Of a stretch of 7,884 nucleotides of DNA, positions 1-6,101 are shown one piece after another. Origin of the DNA: an uncultured Phenylobacterium sp. (GTDB lineage: Bacteria; Pseudomonadota; Alphaproteobacteria; Caulobacterales; Caulobacteraceae). How positions within the stretch are numbered: the stretch's first letter is position 1; each line of letters opens with the position of its first letter. Location: positions 1 through 7,884 of the forward strand of contig CAMFHW010000180.1 in the NCBI GenBank assembly GCA_945952175.1, written 5' to 3'. A model generated the notes under the pieces. It was given only the letters and a program-made list of their open reading frames with translations, did no database searches and was not told the origin of the DNA. The translations under genes and the position numbers were made by a program.

Positions 1-814
<814 letters not shown>

Positions 815-818
<4 letters not shown>

Positions 819-1957
819 TCGGTATCCAGATACGCCAGGCCCGAGCCATCCACGCGGACGCCCTGGGCTCGGCCTTTAAGGTCCTCGAAGAGGTGCTCGT
901 CCGTGCCGGTGAGGAAGGCCTGGAGCTTGAGCGCCTCGATTTCGTCGAACAGAGCGGCCCGCCGGCGGCGGTCCAGGTGCGCTGCGACTTCGTCCAGCAA
1001 CAATATAGGGTTTGGTGCTGATTCTGCACGTGAAAGACGCGCGGATTGGGCCAGAATCAAGTTCAGAATCAGGGCTTTCTGCTCGCCCGTGGAGCATTCC
1101 GCCGCCGGACGGTCCTTTTCGGCGTGGATCACCGCCAGATCGCCCCGGTGCGGACCGGTGAGGGCCCGTCCCGCGGCGGCGTCCCGCTCCCGCGCGGCGG
1201 CGAGCGAACGGGCCAGTCGCGCCTCGATCTCGGCGATCTCGGCGCCCGCCCCGGCCATCTTCTCCCACTCGCCGGTGAGCGACAGCCGCGCCTGGGGAAA
1301 GGGCCGCTCGCCGCGGCCGTCGATCTCCTCCTGCAGGGCGCAGAGCGTCCGCGCCCGGGCCTCGGCCATCAGGGCGCCGGACTCGGCCAGCCGCGCCTCC
1401 AGGGCCGAGAGCCAGGCCGGATCGGCGGGGCCGTCGGTGAGCAGGCGCATGCGCTCCCGCTGGGCCTTCTCATAGGCGCTGGCGTGCGCCGCATGGGTCG
1501 GCAGGGCGGCGAAAACCAGGCGGTCGAAGAAGCGGCGCCGATCGCCCGCCCCTTCCAGGAACAGCCGGTCCTGGGCCGGCGTCAGCCAGACCTGGCGCTG
1601 CAGGTCGGCGAGGCGGCCGGGCGGAACCGGCTCGCCCTCCAGCCGCACCGTGCGCCGCGCAGAGCCCGGGCTCTCCAGGCCGGTGCCGAGCCGCGCGGGC
1701 TCGCCGTCCTGCTCGACCACCGCCGCCACCGCCCAGGCGCGTCCCTGGGCCTCGCCCGGCAACCGACGCCCCACCTCGGCCAGGGCGACGTTGCGCAGCC
1801 CCCGGCCCGGGGTCAGCAGGCTCACCGCCTCCAGGAGATTGGTCTTGCCCGCCCCGTTCGGCCCGACCAGGAACACCGGCGCCCCCGATAGCGCGATCTC
1901 GGCGCGGCCATAGGAACGGAAATCCGTGAGAGTCAGGTGGGTCAGGGCCGTGCGCAC
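815..1957 (-). CDS. recF: DNA replication and repair protein RecF
   Basis: RecF is an SMC-like ABC ATPase that, with RecO and RecR, loads RecA at single-strand gaps and stalled forks. The 380-residue length is normal. Visible motifs are Walker A GPNGAGKT at 32-39, the GPHRGDL motif at 268-274, the ABC signature STGEQKA at 289-295, Walker B ILLLDEVAAHLD at 318-329 and TGTDEH at 350-355. The start is GTG. An in-frame TAA lies 12 bp upstream, no ATG occurs early, and the usual N-terminus (TLTDFRSY) begins nine residues in, so GTG is well supported although no Shine-Dalgarno precedes it. The gene overlaps gyrB by ATGA. Oddity: codons for residues about 293-318 are AT-rich and rare for this gene (positions 1001-1080). 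The next gene upstream is divergent, so recF must have its own promoter. Confidence 0.96.
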
Positions 1958-1963
1958 GGCGGG

Positions 1964-1971
1964 TGTTTAGC
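1964..1971 (-). promoter_or_regulatory. Candidate -10 element of recF (possibly leaderless)
   Basis: Read on the minus strand, GCTAAACA ends 6 nt before the recF GTG. It matches the first six positions of the Caulobacter housekeeping -10 consensus GCTANAWC (from memory). A transcript starting about 7 nt downstream would begin at or next to the GTG, which fits the absence of a ribosome binding site. I see no convincing -35 (TTCGCC about 15 nt upstream is weak). Inference only. Confidence 0.32.
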
Positions 1972-2008
1972 GGGTTTCGCGGGTGATGGCGAAGGCCCCG
2001 ACCCCGCT

Positions 2009-2016
2009 GCTAGTCT
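2009..2016 (+). promoter_or_regulatory. Candidate -10 element of the TonB-like gene (possibly leaderless)
   Basis: GCTAGTCT ends 7 nt before the ATG at 2024 and shares GCTAN with the GCTANAWC consensus. The start codon has no Shine-Dalgarno. The arrangement mirrors the divergent recF side, with only 66 bp between the two start codons. No clear -35 is visible, so the call is weak. Confidence 0.27.
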
Positions 2017-2023
2017 GGCCTCC

Positions 2024-2779
2024 ATGAGACTTGCCAGCATCGCTCTGATCGTGGGCCTGGCCCTTGGCTTCCATGCCTCGGCCGCCGAATGGCTGAAGCG
2101 GCCCGACGCCGCCGTCATGGCCAAGGCCTATCCCGCGGTCGCCGCCGACCTCGACATCGAAGGCCACGCGACCCTCGACTGCCAGATCACCGACCGTGGC
2201 TTGGCCGACCCCTGCAGGATCGTCGACGAGGCGCCTGCCGGCCTGGGGTTCGGGGCCGCGGCCCAGCAAGTCAGCCACGCCTTCCGGTTCAAACCGCCGA
2301 AGGGCGACGACGCAGTGCGCTTGCCATTGCGCTTCGTGACGCCGACCCGGGATCCCTTGCCCACGCCCCGCAAGCCGCCCGTCGTCACCCAGGCGCGCCT
2401 GGACCTGGCCCGCAAGATCATGGAACTTGGCGGCGGCGCGGCCTTCGCCACCGCCCAGATCGAGGCCCTGATCTCGCCCGGCCTCTCCGCCCCGCCCGCG
2501 CCCGGCGCCGATCCGGCCGTCTGGGGCGACGCCACGGCCGCGATCCGCCAGGCGGTGGCCGACGGCGTCCCGCCCCTGCTCGACGCGCTCGCCCTGCAAT
2601 ACGCCGCGGAGAACAGCGAGGCCGACCTTCGACGCACCCTCGCCCTCGCCGAGCAGCCGGCCACGCGGGAGAGCGCGCTCAAAGGGCGCCCGCTGAAGGA
2701 CGATCGCATTCTCAGATCCCAGGTCGCCCAGATTCGCGCCGCGGCGCGCGCGGCGTTCTGCGGCAAGCACGCCTGCTAG
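2024..2779 (+). CDS. Secreted protein with TonB C-terminal-like domain and DUF2059-like tail
   Basis: A 251-residue protein of unknown function, predicted periplasmic. Residues 1-21 look like a Sec signal peptide (hydrophobic LASIALIVGLALGF, then ASA-A). Residues about 35-105 resemble a TonB C-terminal domain: AYPAVAADLDIEGHATLDCQ, GLADPCRIV, then PAGLGFGAAAQQ and a final FRFKPP strand. Two cysteines in this part (53 and 64) could form a disulfide. Residues about 123-245 are helical and resemble DUF2059: ARLDLARKIMELGG, then LLDALALQYAAENSEADLRRTLAL. There is no transmembrane anchor or proline-rich spacer as in true TonB, so energy transduction is doubtful. The ATG at 2024 is preferred over upstream in-frame starts because it gives the signal peptide directly and avoids overlap with recF. 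It lies divergent to recF and convergent to dnaN. The TAG stop is part of a repeat hairpin. The domain calls are from pattern memory. Confidence 0.75.
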   Translation: MRLASIALIVGLALGFHASAAEWLKRPDAAVMAKAYPAVAADLDIEGHATLDCQITDRGLADPCRIVDEAPAGLGFGAAAQQVSHAFRFKPPKGDDAVRLPLRFVTPTRDPLPTPRKPPVVTQARLDLARKIMELGGGAAFATAQIEALISPGLSAPPAPGADPAVWGDATAAIRQAVADGVPPLLDALALQYAAENSEADLRRTLALAEQPATRESALKGRPLKDDRILRSQVAQIRAAARAAFCGKHAC

Positions 2780-2829
2780 AGCGGGATGCGAAAAAGTGGG
2801 AACCGGTTTTTCGCGCGGATCCCGCTCTA
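2777..2829. repeat. Palindromic intergenic repeat, hairpin 1
   Basis: An inverted repeat with an outer 11-bp perfect stem TAGAGCGGGAT (2777-2787) against ATCCCGCTCTA (2819-2829). The inner 8-bp stem is GCGAAAAA (2788-2795) against TTTTTCGC (2807-2814). The apical 11 nt are GTGGGAACCGG, and GCGG bulges on one side at 2815-2818. The core AAAAAGTGGGAACCGGTTTT looks like a dispersed palindrome of alphaproteobacterial genomes that I recall from intergenic regions; I cannot check copy number here. Its first three bases are the stop codon of the TonB-like gene. The hairpin could also slow 3' exonucleases or termination, but it lacks a 3' T-run. Confidence 0.8.
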
Positions 2830-2840
2830 ACCCCAAGAAT

Positions 2841-2892
2841 CGGATCACGTTCATGAAATTGGATCGGGTCGATCCAATTTCATCGTGATCCG
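2841..2892. repeat. Palindromic intergenic repeat, hairpin 2
   Basis: A second inverted repeat 11 bp after the first. The outer stem is CGGATCACG (2841-2849) against CGTGATCCG (2884-2892). The inner 14-bp perfect stem is ATGAAATTGGATCG (2853-2866) against CGATCCAATTTCAT (2870-2883), with a GGT loop and a TTC bulge. Together with hairpin 1 it makes an element of about 116 bp with two palindromes, the architecture of the RIME-type mosaic elements known from rhizobia. It ends 5 bp from the dnaN stop and fills the space between the convergent genes. There is no T-run on either strand, so I do not call it a classical terminator. Confidence 0.8.
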
Positions 2893-2897
2893 GCCGA

Positions 2898-4016
2898 TCA
2901 GACCCTGAGCGGCATCAGGACGTAGCGGACGTCCGGGTCGACCGGGTCCAGCACCAGGGCCGGATCGTTGGGGCCGCCGAAGCGGAACTCGGCCTGTTCG
3001 GCGCCGATCTGGTCGGTGACGTCCAGCAGGTAGCGGGCGTTGAAGCTGAGCTCGAAGCTCTCGCCCGCATAGTCGACCTCGACCTCTTCGACGGCCTGGC
3101 CGGCTTCCATGTTGCGGACGGTCAGGATCACCCGGCCGGGTTCGATGGCCATGCGCACGGAGCGGGACTTCTCGGCCGAGATGGTGGCCACACGGTCCAC
3201 CGCCTGGGCGAACAGCTTGTTGTCGACCATCATCACCCGGTCGTTGTCGCGCGGGATCACCCGGACATAGTCGGGGAAGTTGCCGTCGATGACCTTGGAC
3301 GTCAGGGCCGCGCCACCGAAGTCGAAGCGCACCTTCTGCGGGCTGACGGCCAGGTCGACCGCCTCGCCGGCGTCTTCCAGCAGGCGCCTCGCCTCACCGA
3401 TGGTCTTGCGCGGCACGATCACGCCCGGCGCGCCGGACGCGCCCTCGGGCGCCGCCATCTCGGCCAGCGCCAGGCGGTGGCCGTCGGTGGCCACGGCGCG
3501 CAGCTTGGCCACGCCGTTCTCGACCACCGTGTGGAGATAGAGGCCGTTCAGGTAGTAGCGCGTCTCTTCGGTCGAGATCGCGAAGCGGGTCTTGTCGATC
3601 AGGCGGATCAGGTCGTTGACGTCGACGCCCACCTGGCCGGTCAGGCCGTCCGACGACATGACCGGGAAATCGCCCGCCGGCAGGACCGGCAGGTTGAAGC
3701 GCGAGCGGCCGGCGGCCACGGTCAGGCGCGGGTCCTCGCCGGTGAAGGAGAGCGAGACGTCGGAGCCCTCCGGGAGCTTGCGGACGATCTCGTAGAGGGT
3801 GTGGGCGGGCGCGGTGATCTGGCCGGGCTGGTCCACCTGGGCCAGGGCCTCGTCGATGATCTCCATGTCGAGGTCGGTGGCCGAGAAGGTCAGCTTGTCG
3901 CGCTCGGCCGACAGCAGGACGTTCGACAGGATGGGGATCGTGTTGCGGCGCTCCACCGCGCTCTGCACATGCCCCAGCGCCTTCAGCAGCGCCGCCCGTT
4001 CAATCGTCAGCTTCAT
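2898..4016 (-). CDS. dnaN: DNA polymerase III sliding clamp, beta subunit
   Basis: The ring-shaped processivity clamp of the replicase, loaded at primer termini by the clamp loader. It also docks repair polymerases, MutS and Hda-like regulators. The protein is 372 residues with the three clamp domains in order. Recognisable segments are MKLTIERAALLKAL at 1-14, RRNTIPILSNVLL at 23-35, SATDLDMEI at 45-53, LPAGDFPVM at 112-120, RAVATDGHRLAL at 173-184, DGNFPDYVRVIP at 244-255 and the C-terminal YVLMPLRV that lines the binding pocket. I chose the ATG at 4016 over an in-frame GTG at 4037 because beta clamps begin at MKLTIER. The Shine-Dalgarno is weak. Unlike many bacteria it is not adjacent to recF, and its promoter must lie in 4017-4183. 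Confidence 0.97.
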   Translation of the reverse strand: MKLTIERAALLKALGHVQSAVERRNTIPILSNVLLSAERDKLTFSATDLDMEIIDEALAQVDQPGQITAPAHTLYEIVRKLPEGSDVSLSFTGEDPRLTVAAGRSRFNLPVLPAGDFPVMSSDGLTGQVGVDVNDLIRLIDKTRFAISTEETRYYLNGLYLHTVVENGVAKLRAVATDGHRLALAEMAAPEGASGAPGVIVPRKTIGEARRLLEDAGEAVDLAVSPQKVRFDFGGAALTSKVIDGNFPDYVRVIPRDNDRVMMVDNKLFAQAVDRVATISAEKSRSVRMAIEPGRVILTVRNMEAGQAVEEVEVDYAGESFELSFNARYLLDVTDQIGAEQAEFRFGGPNDPALVLDPVDPDVRYVLMPLRV

Positions 4017-4183
4017 GATGTCGTCCGAATCGCCCACGCCGGACGAGCCGGCGCCCCCGACTGCGAGGGACTTGGGACTTTAATCATTTAGGGCCTGCGG
4101 GGAAGAGGTCCCGGGCGGTCAAAAGCGCCGCAGAGGCGGGTTGCACACACCCTTCGCGGCAACGTGGGGCGGTTGGCGTTAAT
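4017..4183 (-). promoter_or_regulatory. dnaN leader and promoter region (elements not resolved)
   Basis: Non-coding stretch upstream of dnaN. Read toward dnaN it contains TTTTGACCG (minus strand from 4124), then an AT-rich island CCTAAATGATTAAAG (4092-4078), which is the likeliest -10 area. The 23-bp gap between these is too long for one promoter, so they need not pair. Next come two perfect tandem copies of AAGTCCC (4080-4067), a small hairpin CGCCGG-CTCGT-CCGGCG (4053-4037), and a GANTC site (4027-4031), the recognition sequence of the CcrM methyltransferase, 11 bp before the ATG. No DnaA box or CtrA site was convincing. The function of each piece is inference. Confidence 0.4.
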
Positions 4184-4320
4184 GGTCCTCCCCCGCTGGG
4201 GGAGGTGGATCGGGGCGGAGCCACGAGACGGAGGCGGCTGAAGCCCACAGCCTCAGTGGGCGTCAGCCCCCTCAGTCAGCCAGCGATGCCGGCTGACAGC
4301 TCCCCCAATGGGGGAGCACC
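4184..4320. repeat. Three-hairpin palindromic intergenic repeat
   Basis: An approximately 137-bp element with imperfect terminal inverted repeats (GGTCCTCCCCC at the left, GGTGCTCCCCC on the opposite strand at the right). It folds as three hairpins. A is CCTCCCCC (4187-4194), loop GCT, GGGGGAGG (4198-4205). B is a 15-nt arm at 4227-4241 pairing at 13 of 15 positions with 4263-4277, topped by GCCCAC and GTGGGC around a 7-nt loop. C is GCTCCCCC (4299-4306), loop AAT, GGGGGAGC (4310-4317). It ends 1 bp from the grpE stop. This style of C-run and G-run hairpin is a dispersed repeat in Caulobacter-like genomes as far as I recall; copy number is unchecked. It may act on the grpE mRNA 3' end but lacks a T-run. 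Confidence 0.75.
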
Positions 4321-4321
4321 T

Positions 4322-4948
4322 CTAGGCCTTCGTATCCACCGCGCCGCCGGCGCCGGCCTCGCCTTCGTCGTTGGCGGCATAGGGGTTGGCAGCGCCGCCG
4401 CCCTCGGGCGGGGCCTCGCCGGTGGAGCCCTTGGCGGCGACCACGACCATGGCCGGACGCACCAGGCGGCCCAGCAGTTCGTAGCCTGGCTGCAGGGTCG
4501 AGATCACCGCACCGGCGCCGACCTCGGTGGAGGGCTGCTCCATCATGGCCTGGTGCTGGTGGGGATCGAACTTGGCGCCCTTCACCGGGTCGATGCGCTT
4601 CAGACCATTGGTCTCGAAGGCGGTCTGCAGCGCCTTCTCGGTCATCTCCACCCCGACCACGAAGTTCTTCACGGCGGGATCGGCCTCGCCCTGCGGCGGG
4701 GCGGTGAGCGCGCGGCCAAGGGTGTCGGCCACGGTCAGCAGGTCGCGGGCGAATTTCTGGATCGCATAGGCGCGCGCGTCGTTGGCCTCGCGCTCGGCGC
4801 GGCGCTTGATGTTCTCGGCCTCGGCGGCGTAGCGCAGCACCTGTTCCTTCAGGGCGGCGTTCTCAGCGCTCAGCTGCTCCATATGGGCCAGGGCGGCGTC
4901 GGCCACGGCGTCGATCTCGTCATCGGCCGGCGTTTGATCGTCGGTCAT
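4322..4948 (-). CDS. grpE: Nucleotide exchange factor GrpE
   Basis: GrpE is the dimeric co-chaperone that releases ADP from DnaK and acts as a thermosensor of the DnaK-DnaJ cycle. The protein is 208 residues. Residues about 20-80 form the long coiled-coil helix (ALAHMEQLSAENAALKEQVLRY, then AEAENIKRRAEREANDARAYA). The C-terminal beta domain carries the family signature across about 127-171, including FDPHQHQAMM, GAGAVISTLQPGYEL and GRLVRPAMVVVA. Residues 173-208 are a Gly/Ala/Glu-rich, probably disordered tail. It follows hrcA by 10 bp and is preceded by a strong Shine-Dalgarno, so the two genes form an operon. The neighbouring chaperone genes dnaK and dnaJ are not in the window. Confidence 0.97.
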   Translation of the reverse strand: MTDDQTPADDEIDAVADAALAHMEQLSAENAALKEQVLRYAAEAENIKRRAEREANDARAYAIQKFARDLLTVADTLGRALTAPPQGEADPAVKNFVVGVEMTEKALQTAFETNGLKRIDPVKGAKFDPHQHQAMMEQPSTEVGAGAVISTLQPGYELLGRLVRPAMVVVAAKGSTGEAPPEGGGAANPYAANDEGEAGAGGAVDTKA

Positions 4949-4952
4949 CGGG

Positions 4953-4959
4953 TCCTTCT
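4953..4959 (-). promoter_or_regulatory. Ribosome binding site of grpE
   Basis: AGAAGGA, read on the minus strand, lies 4 nt before the grpE ATG and overlaps the hrcA TGA stop (TGA-GAAGGA-CCCG-ATG). It is the best Shine-Dalgarno in the window, and the contrast with its neighbours suggests that GrpE is translated more strongly than HrcA from the shared mRNA. Confidence 0.75.
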
Positions 4960-6026
4960 CACGTATTCGCCACCTGGGAGAGCATGCGGGCGGTATAGTC
5001 CACCAGCGGGATCACCCGGGCGTAATTCAGGCGGGCCGGCCCGATCACGGCGATCGCGCCCAGCACCTTTTGTCGGCCCGTCATATAGGGCGCCGCGATG
5101 ACGGCGGAACCCGAAAGCGAAAACAGGCGCGTTTCGGCGCCGATGAAGATGCGCACGCCCTGGGCCTCGCGCACCCCATCGAGCAAACCGATGAGCTGCT
5201 CCTTTTGCTCCAGATCGTCGAACAGCATGCGCACGCGCTCGAGGTCGTCGAGGGCTTCGCGGTCGCCCAGCAGGTTGGCCCGGCCGCGCACGATCAGGGC
5301 CCGATCGCCGGCGTCGCCGCCGCTCCAGGCGGCCAGCCCGTCCTCGACCAGGCGTGCGGCGGTCTCGTTGAGCTGCCGGCGCGCCCGCTCCAGTTCGGCG
5401 CGGATGTCGGCGCCGGCCTCGCCGAGCGTCTTGCCGCGCAGCCGGGCGTTCAGGAAGTTCGAGGCCTCCTGCAGGGCGGAGGGCGTGACCCCGGCGGCCA
5501 GCGTCATCAGCCGGTTCTCGACCGCACCGTCCTCGAACACCATCACCGCCAGCGCCTGGTCGGCGGAGAGCGAGACGAACTCCACGTGCTTGACCCCGGC
5601 GTCGCGCACGGGGGTCACGACGATGCCCGCCCCGCCGGCCAGGCCCGAGAGGATGGCCGAGGCCTCGTTCAGCGCGTCCTCGAAGGTGCGGCTGTGGCCG
5701 GCCAGGCGGGTCTCGATCGAGCGCCGCTCGTCCTCGCCGACGTCGCCCACCTCCATCAGCCCGTCGACGAACAGCCGCAGGCCCGCATGGGTCGGCAGGC
5801 GTCCGGCGCTGACGTGCGGCGCGCCCAGCAGGCCGAGCTGGGTCAGGTCCTGCATGGTGTTGCGGATCGAGGCCGGCGACAGGTGCACGCCGCCGCGCGA
5901 CAGGGTGCGCGAGCCCACCGGCTCGCCGGTTTCCAGATAGCTCTCGACGACGCGACGGAAGATCTCGCGGGCGCGGCTGTCGAGCTCGGCGAGCGACGGC
6001 CCCGGGGAAAGCAGCGGGCTGGTCAA
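4959..6026 (-). CDS. hrcA: Heat-inducible transcription repressor HrcA
   Basis: HrcA represses heat-shock operons by binding CIRCE inverted repeats; its activity is assisted by GroEL. With the TTG start at 6026 the protein is 355 residues, the usual size. The N-terminal winged helix covers about 15-85 (EIFRRVVESYLETGEPVGSR at 21-40, LSPASIRNTMQDL at 49-61, HVSAGRLPT at 71-79). A GAF-like and dimerisation part follows, with VVTPV at 136-140, and the C-terminal signature includes IFIGAE at 293-298 and GAIAVIGPARLNYARVIPLV at 323-342. The start is uncertain: no in-frame ATG or GTG lies near, and the TTG overlaps the stop of a tiny upstream ORF. It is divergent from rph and co-transcribed with grpE. 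I found no CIRCE sequence in front of it, so self-repression is not supported. Confidence 0.95.
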   Translation of the reverse strand: MTSPLLSPGPSLAELDSRAREIFRRVVESYLETGEPVGSRTLSRGGVHLSPASIRNTMQDLTQLGLLGAPHVSAGRLPTHAGLRLFVDGLMEVGDVGEDERRSIETRLAGHSRTFEDALNEASAILSGLAGGAGIVVTPVRDAGVKHVEFVSLSADQALAVMVFEDGAVENRLMTLAAGVTPSALQEASNFLNARLRGKTLGEAGADIRAELERARRQLNETAARLVEDGLAAWSGGDAGDRALIVRGRANLLGDREALDDLERVRMLFDDLEQKEQLIGLLDGVREAQGVRIFIGAETRLFSLSGSAVIAAPYMTGRQKVLGAIAVIGPARLNYARVIPLVDYTARMLSQVANT

Positions 6027-6037
6027 GTCGGACCCAT
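6023..6037 (-). CDS. Possible leader minicistron before hrcA (4 residues)
   Basis: ATG at 6037 opens a frame encoding only MGPT before a TGA at 6025-6023. It is preceded by AGAGG (6050-6046) at a good 8-nt spacing. Its stop overlaps the proposed TTG start of hrcA as TTGA. It might couple translation of hrcA. Alternatively the ATG is the true hrcA start and a base is missing or extra in this stretch, or it is chance. Low confidence. Confidence 0.3.
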   Translation of the reverse strand: MGPT

Positions 6038-6052
6038 GGACGGAACCTCTGG

Positions 6053-6060
6053 TATCTAGG
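6053..6060 (-). promoter_or_regulatory. Candidate -10 element of the hrcA-grpE operon
   Basis: CCTAGATA on the minus strand fits six of eight positions of GCTANAWC. A start about 7 nt downstream would give a short leader that includes AGAGG and the minicistron. No matching TTGACG-like -35 sits at 10-14 bp, and a CTTG upstream (about 6085) is too far for a clean sigma-32 promoter. Tentative. Confidence 0.3.
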
Positions 6061-6101
6061 ATAAGCCGCGACCCTTCCCACGCAAGACGTAGACGAATTC
6101 C

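Noticed and set aside
1967..2854. 295-codon minus-strand frame opposite the TonB-like gene
   Set aside because: It is low-complexity Gly/Arg/Ala, begins inside the repeat element and overlaps a plus-strand frame that has a signal peptide and domain-like motifs.
2777..2892. The two hairpins as a bidirectional rho-independent terminator for the convergent genes
   Set aside because: Neither strand has a T-run after a stem. The arrangement fits a dispersed repeat better, though an effect on termination is not excluded.
4017..4037. In-frame upstream GTG start for dnaN, adding seven residues
   Set aside because: Beta clamps start at MKLTIER and the extra residues (MGDSDDI) have no family support. 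The GTG also sits in a leader hairpin.
4116..4124. TTTTGACCG (minus strand) as the -35 of dnaN
   Set aside because: The best -10-like sequence (CCTAAATG) is 23 bp away, too far for a normal promoter. It is kept only as a note in the leader region.
4205..5101. 298-codon plus-strand frame opposite grpE
   Set aside because: It starts within the palindromic repeat and is antisense to grpE and the end of hrcA. Its composition is that of a shadow frame.
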